Shown: positions 15,458 to 24,302 of the stretch, in pieces
Layout: each line of letters begins with the position of its first letter
Position numbering within the stretch: position 1 is the first letter of the stretch
Source of the DNA: Athalassotoga sp049965695
Lineage (GTDB): Bacteria; Thermotogota; Thermotogae; Mesoaciditogales; Mesoaciditogaceae
Length of the DNA stretch: 64,000 nt
Assembly (NCBI RefSeq): GCF_049965695.1
Contig: NZ_JBMFWB010000003.1
Coordinates: forward strand, 1 to 64,000
Direction of reading: 5' to 3'
Notes under the pieces: generated by a model
What the model saw: only the letters and a program-made list of their open reading frames with translations
What the model was told of the DNA's origin: nothing
Database searches by the model: none
Program-made: the position numbers and the translations under genes

Positions 15458-17009
15458 CGTTTTGGAGGTTTACGGAATGCAAATTCAGATAAAGGGTGAT
15501 CTTGGTCTTTCTTACGGTTTTGGCGATCAATCTATTTTAGAAAGCCTTGGCATTCAACAGGGCTTTAATTTCAATCAGCAACTTCAATTTACTTTGAGCG
15601 GTGAGGTCAACGATGGGCTTTACGTTTCTGCAAATGTCGGAACGGAAACGACGACGGTTACGCTTTATTATGTCCCGTTGAACGTTCAACTCGGAAATGT
15701 AACCACCTCTGCTTACGGCGTAAATAATTTTTCCGTCTTTGGAATTAAAGTACCGAATGCGTCTTTCGGCCAGTTATCCGGCAATATTTTGAACACGACG
15801 GTAACGGTTTCTCCTTTGGTCCCTTATGCGACAATCGGTGCTATACTTTACGGAAGCGTCGTGATTTATTCAGATGGTCAGGTTTTAAGTCCGACACTTT
15901 ACACGATCGATTACACAACGGGAACGATTTATTTTTCCGATCTGACATCGACGAAAACTTTCACAGTCGAATATCAGAGCGGCTCTTCAAGCGCTGGCAC
16001 ATATCTTTTGACGACTTCTGCCGGAACGAAAGATGGCAATTACAACCTTAACGGCACATTTTGCACTGTTTTTTCAACTCCGTCAGATCAGTTTTTTGGT
16101 TTCGGAGAGATAAATAACGATAAATTTTCAATTCAAGGTGCCGTCAACGTCGATCAAATGCCTTCTTTTAAACTGGGAATGACAGAACATGATTTTTTTT
16201 TTGGACAGGACGTGAAAATGGCACTCTCTTACGTTTCTGAAGGGTTCAGATATCCGTTAGGCATAGTTCAGGTTCCGGGGATAGGCGGAAATGTATCAGT
16301 CGGTCCGGTCAGTTTCTCTTTCAACAAAGATTACTTTGGAATAACCGAAAGTGGATCTTCGATCAACTCGTCTTTGGAGATAGGTACCCAAAACGGGATA
16401 AACGCATCGGTGAGATGGAAAAATTTTGAAACTGCTTTGAGCATTTCAGCATCAAATGTGACCACTTTTGAATCTTTTTCAAATGACGTCTTTAATTTGA
16501 TGGTAGGCCAAAATTTTTCAAATTCCACAAACTGGTGTGTTTTACAGATCGCAACTCCCGTAAGCGTTGAGGCAAGTGTGAGTTCTTACGGCTTCGGTGT
16601 TTCTTTATCAAAATTGATGGGACCTGCTTTGTTAAATGCATCATTTTCAACCTTTCAAAATTACAATCAGGCAAGTTTGGGTGTATCGAACCTTTTGGTA
16701 TATGAAATTCCATTATCCGGAAACATACAAATTTCTAATTCTTCTACTTCATCGATCATGGGAAACTTGAGTTTTTCCATTCCTGCAGGCACAATAGGTC
16801 TGAGTGCGACGACATTTCCGTCTTTTGGCCTTTCGTTTTCCAACAACACATGGAATTTAAACGGACAGATCTGGAACAACGGCTGGAATTTAACCGCCGG
16901 TGTTCAGACTGATTTTTCAAACTTCACTTTGAATGGAAATCTTGAGTTTGAAAACGATCAGAATCGATTCGGAGGATCAATTTCTTTGAATTTGAGTGGT
17001 CAGATATGA
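15417..17009 (+). CDS. Secreted beta-rich protein, possible outer-sheath protein
   Basis: No known family is recognised. ATG 15417 follows GAGG by 6 bases and opens a signal peptide of about 20 residues (MVTKLSLALFLALSVLEVYG). The remaining 510 residues are rich in Asn, Ser, Thr, Gly and aromatic residues with alternating hydrophobic patterns (SLSYGFGDQS, NGLYVSANVG, GFGVSLSKL), typical of antiparallel beta-sheet or barrel proteins. The final strand ends SISLNLSGQI with no C-terminal Phe. In a toga-bearing bacterium this fits an outer-envelope protein. It overlaps fmt upstream and the methyltransferase downstream (4 bases), an odd place for an envelope gene. Confidence 0.65.
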   Translation: MVTKLSLALFLALSVLEVYGMQIQIKGDLGLSYGFGDQSILESLGIQQGFNFNQQLQFTLSGEVNDGLYVSANVGTETTTVTLYYVPLNVQLGNVTTSAYGVNNFSVFGIKVPNASFGQLSGNILNTTVTVSPLVPYATIGAILYGSVVIYSDGQVLSPTLYTIDYTTGTIYFSDLTSTKTFTVEYQSGSSSAGTYLLTTSAGTKDGNYNLNGTFCTVFSTPSDQFFGFGEINNDKFSIQGAVNVDQMPSFKLGMTEHDFFFGQDVKMALSYVSEGFRYPLGIVQVPGIGGNVSVGPVSFSFNKDYFGITESGSSINSSLEIGTQNGINASVRWKNFETALSISASNVTTFESFSNDVFNLMVGQNFSNSTNWCVLQIATPVSVEASVSSYGFGVSLSKLMGPALLNASFSTFQNYNQASLGVSNLLVYEIPLSGNIQISNSSTSSIMGNLSFSIPAGTIGLSATTFPSFGLSFSNNTWNLNGQIWNNGWNLTAGVQTDFSNFTLNGNLEFENDQNRFGGSISLNLSGQI

Positions 17010-18214
17010 TAATCGAAAAAATGATAAGTGGCGGATTCGGCCTCGGTCGAAAGGACGGAAAGATCTACCTTGTGAGAGGCGCATATGAAGGAGAAGATAT
17101 TGACGTCGAGATCGAAAAGCAATCAAAAGATGTCGTCTTTTGCAGTGTAAAAAGCGTTAACACGCCTTCTCCGAAAAGGCGAATTCCCGTTTGCGAACAT
17201 TTCGGATCGTGTGGCGGCTGCGATTGGATGGACCTTGAGTACGAGACTCAACTTGAGTACAAAAGGGATATATTCGTGGATCAGATGAAACATATCGCCA
17301 ATGTCGAGATTTTATCTCCGGAGATCGTTCCAACCTCTGAGTATGCTTACAGGAACAAAGTCGAGTTCGTTGTAAAAGACGGCAAAATAGGCTATTTCGG
17401 TAAAAATTCCCACGATTTCGTTGAAATAAATGAGTGTCATATCATTTCACATGCTTTGAACGAGATAAAAAATGAAGCGAAAAAATACGATTTGAGATAT
17501 TTTGATCATCTTATCCTTCGTGAAAGCGATGACAAAAAAATGGCCGTATTCGTCTCATCGACCGCTCAAAAGATACCCGAGATCGCAGATGAAACGGTAT
17601 CGCTCGTAAATAACTCTCATGTTGTCATGGCCGGTCATCAAAAAATCATCACGGGAAAAGGATACCTTGAAATAAAGGTGAATGGAATAACTTACAGGAT
17701 TCCACCAAAATCTTTTTTCCAGATCAATTACGAAGGTGCTGAGATCCTTTCTTCGAAAGTCAAAGAGTATGCCCAAACGGGCAAAAACTTACTTGATCTG
17801 TATTGCGGAGTTGGATTTTTCACGCTTCAGGTTGCCAAAAATTTTGATCGTCTGACAGGCATTGAAAGTTCTCCTTCGTCTATAATCGAAGCGAGAGAAA
17901 ATGCAAAATTAAACGGAATTTCGAACGTAAAGTTCACGCTTTCAAAAACATCGAAATTCAACTTTTCAAATTACGATGTCGTAATCGCAGATCCGCCAAG
18001 AAGCGGTATTGACAAAGAAACCATGAACGCGATTCTTGAAATCAAACCCGAAAGGTTTGTTTATGTTTCCTGCGATGTTGCAACTTTCGCAAGGGATTCT
18101 TACAAATTGATACAAAAAAGGTATAAAATAAAAGATGTGATGCTTGTGGATCTTTTTCCTCAAACGCATCATTTTGAGATCGTATCTCTATTTGAAAGAA
18201 AAGAGGTGGATTGA
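17006..18214 (+). CDS. RlmD/TrmA-type RNA uracil-5-methyltransferase
   Basis: The 402-residue protein methylates C5 of a uridine in 23S rRNA or tRNA using SAM. An N-terminal TRAM-like part is followed by the [4Fe-4S] cysteines 63, 69, 72 and 144, then NLLDLYCGVGFFTLQVA (SAM site), DPPRSGID and YVSCDVATFARD with the catalytic Cys. The cluster cysteines favour the RlmD/RlmC group over TrmA. The exact target uridine cannot be told. ATG overlaps the preceding stop by four bases. Confidence 0.9.
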   Translation: MIIEKMISGGFGLGRKDGKIYLVRGAYEGEDIDVEIEKQSKDVVFCSVKSVNTPSPKRRIPVCEHFGSCGGCDWMDLEYETQLEYKRDIFVDQMKHIANVEILSPEIVPTSEYAYRNKVEFVVKDGKIGYFGKNSHDFVEINECHIISHALNEIKNEAKKYDLRYFDHLILRESDDKKMAVFVSSTAQKIPEIADETVSLVNNSHVVMAGHQKIITGKGYLEIKVNGITYRIPPKSFFQINYEGAEILSSKVKEYAQTGKNLLDLYCGVGFFTLQVAKNFDRLTGIESSPSSIIEARENAKLNGISNVKFTLSKTSKFNFSNYDVVIADPPRSGIDKETMNAILEIKPERFVYVSCDVATFARDSYKLIQKRYKIKDVMLVDLFPQTHHFEIVSLFERKEVD

Positions 18215-18661
18215 ATGTTAAAAATGGGTGATAATGCGCCGGAATTTTGTCTTCCGGATCAAGACGGAAAAGATCTTTGTCTGAAAGATCTGAAGGGAAA
18301 ATGGGTAGTGCTGTATTTTTATCCCAAAGATAACACGCCCGGATGTACGGCAGAGGCCTTATCCTTTACGGAGCATAAAGACGAAATAAGCGGACTCAAC
18401 GCTGAAATTGTCGGGATAAGCGCCGATAGCGTCGAAAGTCATAAAAAATTCATTGAAAAGAGAAATTTAAAGATAAAACTTTTAAGTGATCCCCAAAGAA
18501 AGGTCATAGCGCTTTACGATGCAAAAGGAGTTTTGGGAACAACGAGAAGCACATTTTTAATAGATCCAGACGGAAAGATAGCAAAGATCTGGCCAAAAGT
18601 CAGCGTTAACGGTCACGCAGATGACGTCAAAAATTCTATTTTGAATTTGAGAGTAAAATGA
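18215..18661 (+). CDS. bcp: Peroxiredoxin of the Bcp/PrxQ group
   Basis: This reduces hydrogen and organic peroxides with electrons from thioredoxin. The peroxidatic Cys44 sits in DNTPGCTAEA, with Thr41 and the later Arg in TRSTFLID completing the active site. The usual PrxQ resolving cysteine five residues on is Leu49 here, so the protein is either 1-Cys or resolves through Cys12 or Cys22. Length 148 is normal. The ATG directly follows the previous TGA, with GAGGTGG upstream. Confidence 0.93.
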   Translation: MLKMGDNAPEFCLPDQDGKDLCLKDLKGKWVVLYFYPKDNTPGCTAEALSFTEHKDEISGLNAEIVGISADSVESHKKFIEKRNLKIKLLSDPQRKVIALYDAKGVLGTTRSTFLIDPDGKIAKIWPKVSVNGHADDVKNSILNLRVK

Positions 18662-19113
18662 TGTTCGATAAATCTTCATTTGAGGAGATGAAAAAAGAGA
18701 TCGAAAGTCTCCTCGAAGATCGAAAAGATAAATTTGAATCAATATGCCGGTACCTGTACGATCATGTCCCTTACTACAACTGGGTGGGTTTCTATCTTGT
18801 CGATGGATCGAAGAAGTTAAAACTCGGGCCTTACGTTGGCGAACCAACGGTGCACACGACAATATCTTTCGGTCAAGGTATATGCGGTCAGGCCGCACAG
18901 ACGAAACATAACTTTGTAATTCAGGATGTTTCGAAAGAAACGAATTACCTTTCGTGCAGTCCGGATGTTAAAAGTGAGATCGTAATACCGATGATGAAAA
19001 ACGGGAAAGTCATAGGAGAACTTGATATAGATAGCCACTATCTTTCTCCTTTTGATGAAAAAGACGAGGCATTTTTGGAATGGATATGCAAAATGGTGAC
19101 GGGTAACGCGTGA
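18658..19113 (+). CDS. GAF-type free methionine-(R)-sulfoxide reductase
   Basis: This 151-residue single GAF domain matches the fRMsr family: YYNWVGFYLVDG, SFGQGICGQAA with Cys76, and YLSCSPDVKSEIVIPM with Cys100, then GELDIDS. Those two cysteines correspond to the catalytic and resolving pair. The third cysteine found in some members is absent. It would repair oxidised free methionine, which suits its overlap (ATGA) with the peroxiredoxin gene. The last residues VTGNA and the TGA are encoded by intergenic repeat sequence that starts at about 19096. Confidence 0.88.
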   Translation: MMFDKSSFEEMKKEIESLLEDRKDKFESICRYLYDHVPYYNWVGFYLVDGSKKLKLGPYVGEPTVHTTISFGQGICGQAAQTKHNFVIQDVSKETNYLSCSPDVKSEIVIPMMKNGKVIGELDIDSHYLSPFDEKDEAFLEWICKMVTGNA

Positions 19114-19370
19114 TCAGTGAGCAGTAAAACAGCGGGTAGCCGGTGGCAAGAAAGAGACATTAGGGATTGGAGATTAGAGAAAAAAACAGTGACGCGTGGA
19201 AAAGGCGGACGGAGGCGGAGAGCATGATGCCGCGAGGTGGCCTCCGCAGCAACGCGAGGACCAGACACCGAAGGGCGAATGCTGGAGCCGACGCACAAAA
19301 AGGCACATGGCTAATAGCATATGGCAAATAGCACATGGGGAAAGGACGAAAATTAGAGATCAAAAATGCA
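19096..19370. repeat. Composite intergenic repeat region
   Basis: No gene lies between 19114 and 19385. The stretch contains GGTAACGCGTGATCAGTGAGCAG, GCGGGTAGCCGGTGGC, GACATTAGGGATTGGAGATTAGAG and AGTGACGCGTGG, then a structured core (19199-19295), then GGCACATGGCTAATAGCATATGGCAAATAGCACATGG. The same modules occur in reverse at 43334-43475. Confidence 0.75.
19199..19295 (+). repeat. Structured repeat core, variant without terminal repeats
   Basis: The segment TGGCCTCCGCAGC and GCGAGGACCAGACA match the core of the element at 12257-12406. The outer stem is AGCAT (19221-19225) with ATGCT (19279-19283), replacing GGCAGG/CCTGCC in copy 1, so pairing is kept though the bases differ. TATACT ends are missing. 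Confidence 0.7.
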
Positions 19371-19385
19371 AGGAGATGACTTTAA

Positions 19386-20423
19386 TTGATATCAACCATA
19401 ACAATGAGATGGGATGGAAAGGCACTTGAACTTATAGATCAAAGAAAACTTCCGCAAGTGGAGGAATACCTCAAATGCACGACATCCGATTGCGTCGCAT
19501 CTGCGATAAAGGACATGGTGGTAAGAGGTGCTCCCGCGATAGGCGCTACGGCGGCATTTGGATACGTTATAGGCGCCATGGAAAACGTTAAAAACTTAAC
19601 CGAAGAAAGAATGAACTCCGTCAAGGAAAAACTGGCCAAAACAAGACCAACGGCCGTTAATCTCTTTTGGGCGCTTGATAGGATGAATTCAAAATTTTTG
19701 TCTTTAAAAGGCCAAAAACCTGATTTTATCATAGATGAGTTGAACAAAGAGGCTGAAAAGATAGCCTGCGAAGACATAGATGTCAACAAGAAAATGGGTG
19801 AATACGGCCAAAAGTTGTTGCCGGAAGATTCAACCGTCATAACCCATTGCAACGCCGGTGCCCTTGCGACCGTGGATTACGGTACCGCCTTAGGAATGAT
19901 CCATGCCGCGATAGATCACGGAAAACATGTAAGTGCGTATGTGGATGAAACAAGGCCATATTTGCAGGGTGCAAGACTCACCGCATGGGAACTTATGAAG
20001 TTGGGCGTGAAGACCACGCTAATATGCGATAACATGGCGGGATGGGTCATGAAGACGAGAAAGGTGGATGCCGTCATCGTGGGTGCCGACAGGATTGCCG
20101 CAAACGGAGATGTGGCCAACAAGATAGGCACGTACTCTTTGGCGCTGCTTGCAAAACGTCATAACGTCAAATTTTATGTCGTCGCACCTTTATCAACGAT
20201 AGACGTGAAGATAAAAAGCGGTCTTGAGATTCCAATAGAGGAAAGGTCTCACGATGAAGTTACTGCTGTAAGAGGTGTAAAAATAGCACCGGAAAAGGTC
20301 GGCGTTTACAATCCGGCATTTGACGTTACCGATGCCGATCTTGTCGATGCCATAATCACGGAAAAAGGTATTCTTACATATCCTTACGACAAGAAAATAG
20401 CCGATATCACAAGAGGAGGATAG
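19386..20423 (+). CDS. mtnA: Methylthioribose-1-phosphate isomerase
   Basis: MtnA converts 5-methylthioribose 1-phosphate to the ribulose form in methionine salvage. The family motifs are VVRGAPAIGATAAFGY, LTHCNAG-type THCNAGALATVDYG with the catalytic Cys, DETRPYLQGARLTAWEL, and VGADRIAANGDVANKIGTY with the catalytic Asp. The start is TTG 19386, ten bases after AAGGAG; the next ATG (19404) would cut into the conserved N-terminus. Length 345. Other methionine-salvage genes are not nearby. Confidence 0.94.
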   Translation: MISTITMRWDGKALELIDQRKLPQVEEYLKCTTSDCVASAIKDMVVRGAPAIGATAAFGYVIGAMENVKNLTEERMNSVKEKLAKTRPTAVNLFWALDRMNSKFLSLKGQKPDFIIDELNKEAEKIACEDIDVNKKMGEYGQKLLPEDSTVITHCNAGALATVDYGTALGMIHAAIDHGKHVSAYVDETRPYLQGARLTAWELMKLGVKTTLICDNMAGWVMKTRKVDAVIVGADRIAANGDVANKIGTYSLALLAKRHNVKFYVVAPLSTIDVKIKSGLEIPIEERSHDEVTAVRGVKIAPEKVGVYNPAFDVTDADLVDAIITEKGILTYPYDKKIADITRGG

Positions 20424-20431
20424 TTTTACGG

Positions 20432-21385
20432 ATGAGTGATGTAGAAACTTTTGTCAAAAAAATCTCCGTCTTTTTTAAGGATAGATCGGTCGTTAGAATG
20501 CTCATAAAAGTCGAAAATGATCTTTTGAGAACGCAAATACTTTCCGAACTTTTCAAACGAATAGAAGTTAACGATCCGTCCTACGATACTTTTGAGATAG
20601 ATAAAAATGGCAACATAAGCATAGATACGATAAGAAACATAAAAGAATTTTTGTCATATCCCCCTTCTTTTTCGTCGAGAAAGTACGTCATCATAGATGA
20701 GATGACGCTTATGACTCCAGAAGCGTCTTCGGCTATCCTCAAGGTCGTCGAAGAACCGCCGGAGTTTTCTGCTTTTATATGTTTTTCTTCGAATTTGAAT
20801 GGCATCTTTTCGACCGTTAAAAGTCGTTTTTCGATTTTCAAACCTTACATAGATCCGGTTGAGTCGGTTATTGAGTCTTTGAAAGTTGAAAATTCGGAGG
20901 TTGAAGATGTTTTGAGAACGGATTTGGCGCTGGCGATGAATTATAAAGAAAATCCGGAGATGATTCGAAAATCTTTGAAAGACTTAGAAGAAAATCCGGT
21001 TAAATGCTTTTCGAAATCTTTTAAAGACAGATCTTATTTCATGCTGCCCGCGGCGGCTGAAAGGATATTGCTTACGGTAGATGTTAAAAACATATCAAAG
21101 TGCTTTCAGTCGTTGCAACCTTTGTTTGATGAAGAAGGATCGCAAAAGGTGATCGATGTTTTTTTCAACTCAGCCTTAATTCTCTGTGAAGATATGGTGA
21201 TTTTCAACTTCACAAGTTACTGGAAAGATCTCGGCAGAAAATCTTATTCGGTCTATTACTCGAAGATGAAAGCGCCATCCGAGGAATTCATAAAACGAAT
21301 ATCAACCGTGAAACATGGCAACATAAGCAAAGACCTTTTGATCTTTTGGCTTTTACTCAACTTTGCAATTTTAAAGAAGGTATGA
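20432..21385 (+). CDS. holB: DNA polymerase III delta-prime-like subunit
   Basis: This 317-residue protein resembles clamp-loader delta-prime. It has IDTIRNIKEFLSYPP, then YVIIDEMTLMTPEASSAILKVVEEPPE and a sensor-like SRF (TVKSRFSIF). The N-terminus lacks a Walker A loop and the Zn-binding cysteines, so it probably does not hydrolyse ATP, as is true for many delta-prime subunits. The C-terminal half is diverged. It lies upstream of a PSP1 gene, the common HolB-PSP1 pairing, which supports the call. Confidence 0.85.
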   Translation: MSDVETFVKKISVFFKDRSVVRMLIKVENDLLRTQILSELFKRIEVNDPSYDTFEIDKNGNISIDTIRNIKEFLSYPPSFSSRKYVIIDEMTLMTPEASSAILKVVEEPPEFSAFICFSSNLNGIFSTVKSRFSIFKPYIDPVESVIESLKVENSEVEDVLRTDLALAMNYKENPEMIRKSLKDLEENPVKCFSKSFKDRSYFMLPAAAERILLTVDVKNISKCFQSLQPLFDEEGSQKVIDVFFNSALILCEDMVIFNFTSYWKDLGRKSYSVYYSKMKAPSEEFIKRISTVKHGNISKDLLIFWLLLNFAILKKV

Positions 21386-21390
21386 ATATC

Positions 21391-22227
21391 ATGATATATG
21401 GGATATCTTTTGAAAAACTTGGACAGATACATCCGTTTGAATGTGATATTGATTTGAAATTACACGATAAAGTTGTATGTGAAAGTGATTTTGGAATTGA
21501 AATAGGGAGCGTTACCAAAATTTTCAAAGAACAGATTGAAACCAAAAAGTCGATCATTCGGCTTGCGACGGAAGAAGATCTTTCAAATAACACCCAAAAT
21601 GAGAAAGATGCGATAACGGCGCTTGAAATTGCCAGAAAGAAAGCGGAAGAACATTCACTGTTGATGAAAATGTTGAGCGCAAGGTACACACTCGACAGAT
21701 CAAAACTGATTTACTTCTTTTCGGCCGATGGCAGAATCGATTTCAGGACATTTGTCAAGGATCTGGCTGGCACTTTTAAAACAAGAATAGAATTAAGGCA
21801 AATAGGCGTGAGGGATACGGCAAAGATCGTCGGTGGCATAGGAATGTGCGGCATGCAAACTTGTTGTTCGAGATTTGAAAGAGATTTCAAAAGCATAACG
21901 CTCAAATATGCAAAAACTCAGCAACTTTTGATAAATCCTTCGAAAATATCCGGCGTTTGTGGTAGATTGCTGTGCTGCCTCGCTTACGAAAACGACGCTT
22001 ACCTTGAAATACTGAAAAATCTTCCCGATACGGGAGATATGGCCAAATACAACGACAAAGTATACACGGTTTCTGAAGTGAATATCTTTTCAAAAATTAT
22101 AAAAATGAGGGACAACGAATATTTAGAATTGAAATTGACCTTCGATGAATTTATAAACGGAAAGGGTGAAAAAATTTGCGATTCGAAACCGCCGGAAGAG
22201 ACGGATATGCCAGGGCTGGAAAACTGA
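21391..22227 (+). CDS. PSP1-domain protein (RicT/YaaT-like)
   Basis: The central PSP1 domain is recognised by YFFSADGRIDFRTFVKDLA, TRIELRQIGVRDTAKIVGGIG and the cysteine pattern CGMQTCC ... GVCGRLLCCLAYE. In Bacillus the homologue YaaT/RicT carries Fe-S clusters and acts with RNase Y in RNA processing and phosphorelay control. Those cysteines are present here. The start is either ATG 21391, ten bases after AGAAGG, or ATG 21382, which overlaps the holB stop. It overlaps tgt by 52 bases. Confidence 0.88.
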   Translation: MIYGISFEKLGQIHPFECDIDLKLHDKVVCESDFGIEIGSVTKIFKEQIETKKSIIRLATEEDLSNNTQNEKDAITALEIARKKAEEHSLLMKMLSARYTLDRSKLIYFFSADGRIDFRTFVKDLAGTFKTRIELRQIGVRDTAKIVGGIGMCGMQTCCSRFERDFKSITLKYAKTQQLLINPSKISGVCGRLLCCLAYENDAYLEILKNLPDTGDMAKYNDKVYTVSEVNIFSKIIKMRDNEYLELKLTFDEFINGKGEKICDSKPPEETDMPGLEN

Positions 22228-23282
22228 CTCTTAATCATGGAATAGTCGAAACTCCCGTCTTTATGCCGGTTGGAACCAACGGGGCGATAAAGATGTGCAG
22301 CCGTGAATGCGTAAAAGATGCCGGTGCCCAAATTGTGCTTGCCAACGCTTTTCATCTTTATCTTAAGCCTGGCCTTGATGTTTTGAGAAGTTTTGGCGGC
22401 ATCCATAACTTCGCCTCATGGGATATACCGATCTTAACGGACAGCGGCGGTTTTCAGGTTTTCAGCCTTTCAAAAAATATGCGCGTTGATGATGAAGGAG
22501 TTGATTTTAAATCTCCTTTTGACGGATCCATTCATAAATTCACACCGGAAAAAGTTGTGGAAATTCAGGAAGCAATAGGGTCGGACATAGCGATGGTGCT
22601 TGATGAGTGTTTGGCCCCCGGAAACGATCTTGAATCAACGAAAAAATCCGTGAGAAGAACCGGACAATGGGCGGAAAGGGCGTTAAAATCGCACGAAAAG
22701 AAAGATCAGAATCTTTTTGGCATAACGCAGGGTGGCTTCTTTGAAGATTTAAGAAAAGAAAGTACCCTCGAAATAACTTCAATGCCCTTTGACGGATTCG
22801 GAATAGGGGGGCTAAGCGTCGGCGAAGACGTGGATACGACTATCCGCATGCTCGATGTTGTGCTTCCTTTGATGCCTCAGGATAAGCCAAGATATCTTAT
22901 GGGTGTCGGAGATCCGGTTTTAATGCTTGAAGCGATCGAAAGAGGCGTTGATATGATGGATTGCGTTTTGCCGACGAGAATGGGCAGGCACGGTGGAATT
23001 CTGACTTCTTCGGGAAGAATTAACATACGCGCATCTGTTTACGAAAAAGATCCAGGTCCTCTTGATTCGGAATGCGATTGCAAGGTGTGTAAAACTTATT
23101 CAAGGGGATACATCCATCACCTTATAAAGCGCGGAGAATCAACCGGTATGATACTTGCAACCTACCACAACATTTATTTTCTCACAAATTTAATGAAACA
23201 ATCGAGAAATGCTATAATTAAAGGTGAATTCGATGAATTCAAAAAATACGTGATTGAAAAAATAAATCACAAAAAGAGGTGA
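22176..23282 (+). CDS. tgt: Queuine/preQ1 tRNA-guanine transglycosylase
   Basis: Tgt exchanges guanine 34 of GUN-anticodon tRNAs for preQ1. The 368-residue protein shows TPVFMPVGT, ANAFHLYLKPG, LTDSGGFQVFSL with the catalytic Asp, FGITQGG, GGLSVGE, YLMGVGDP, DCVLPTRMGRHG with the second Asp, and the zinc ligands in CDCKVCKTYSRGYIHHL. The start is TTG 22176 behind AAAGGGTG, inside the PSP1 gene. Confidence 0.96.
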   Translation: MRFETAGRDGYARAGKLTLNHGIVETPVFMPVGTNGAIKMCSRECVKDAGAQIVLANAFHLYLKPGLDVLRSFGGIHNFASWDIPILTDSGGFQVFSLSKNMRVDDEGVDFKSPFDGSIHKFTPEKVVEIQEAIGSDIAMVLDECLAPGNDLESTKKSVRRTGQWAERALKSHEKKDQNLFGITQGGFFEDLRKESTLEITSMPFDGFGIGGLSVGEDVDTTIRMLDVVLPLMPQDKPRYLMGVGDPVLMLEAIERGVDMMDCVLPTRMGRHGGILTSSGRINIRASVYEKDPGPLDSECDCKVCKTYSRGYIHHLIKRGESTGMILATYHNIYFLTNLMKQSRNAIIKGEFDEFKKYVIEKINHKKR

Positions 23283-23287
23283 ATGTT

Positions 23288-24292
23288 TTGACAAAAGAAG
23301 ATGTCATAAGCGTACTTTCAAAGATAAAATATCCCGGCTACGCAAAAAGTCTTGTGGATTTCAAAATAGTCAAATCGATAGACGTAGACGACGAAGAGAT
23401 AAAAATCGTTTTAAATCTCGCGACAAAAAACGAAGAAACCAAAAAACGCATATTTGACGATATTAAAACGGCTTTCAAGGGATCAGGGCTCAGGCTTATG
23501 CTTTCGACGGTTCAGGATCAACCGCAATCGACAACCGTTGAACAAAAGCATATGGTTCAAAAGGCAAAAAAACGTGTGGCCGTGTTGAGCGCCAAGGGTG
23601 GAGTCGGTAAAAGCACATTTACCGTTTCTTTGGCAATAGCCTTAAAAAGAAAGGGATACACCGTCGGCATCTTCGATGCGGACATACATGGGCCAAACGT
23701 TCCGAGAATGTTAGGCACTCTCGGCGAAAGGGCATCGATAAACGAAAATAAAAAGATAATGCCTGTTTTGAAGGATGGAATTTATTCGATGTCGCTTGGC
23801 TACATCGTCGATCAGGAAACCCCAGTTATATGGAAAGGGGCAATGGTTTCAAAGGCAATAGTAGAGATGTTGGAATCGACGGAATGGCCAGACATGGATT
23901 ATATGATAGTCGATCTTCCGCCCGGCACCGGTGATGCCGCACTCACGATAAAACAAAACATGGATGTCGATGGTGCGGTGATAGTGACAACTCCAAACGC
24001 GCTTGCCGTGGCCGATGCTTTCAGAACGGTTGACTTTTTCAGACAGGTTGGAATAGAAATATCCGGATTTGTGGAAAACATGGCATATTTCGTGTGTGAT
24101 AACTGCCACAACAAACTTTATCCGTTCGGCAACGTTGAACCGGAAGCACTTGAAGAAGCGCTTGGTATTTCTTCATTGGGGGTAATTCCTTTTGTGCCCG
24201 AAATCGAAGAGGCAACTGACGATGGAACACTTTCAACTTTGGAAAATAAAGAGTATTTTGATCTGATAAGCGACGTGGCAAATAAAATTTAG
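23288..24292 (+). CDS. Mrp/NBP35-type P-loop ATPase
   Basis: Domain order is MIP18/DUF59-like (first 85 residues, ending LMLSTVQDQP), then the ATPase with VLSAKGGVGKST, DADIHGPNVPRML, and DLPPGTGDAALTI, and a CxxC in FVCDNCHNK that bridges Fe-S clusters between subunits. Family members carry and deliver Fe-S clusters, which fits the many Fe-S enzymes in this window. TTG 23288 is 8 bases after GAGG; GTG 23279 overlaps that site. Length 334. Confidence 0.93.
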   Translation: MTKEDVISVLSKIKYPGYAKSLVDFKIVKSIDVDDEEIKIVLNLATKNEETKKRIFDDIKTAFKGSGLRLMLSTVQDQPQSTTVEQKHMVQKAKKRVAVLSAKGGVGKSTFTVSLAIALKRKGYTVGIFDADIHGPNVPRMLGTLGERASINENKKIMPVLKDGIYSMSLGYIVDQETPVIWKGAMVSKAIVEMLESTEWPDMDYMIVDLPPGTGDAALTIKQNMDVDGAVIVTTPNALAVADAFRTVDFFRQVGIEISGFVENMAYFVCDNCHNKLYPFGNVEPEALEEALGISSLGVIPFVPEIEEATDDGTLSTLENKEYFDLISDVANKI

Positions 24293-24302
24293 GAGGAAAA
24301 TT

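Noticed and set aside
19096..19370. CRISPR array or riboswitch before mtnA
   Set aside because: The repeats have no fixed unit or spacer length, and the same blocks occur before or after unrelated genes, so it is neither.
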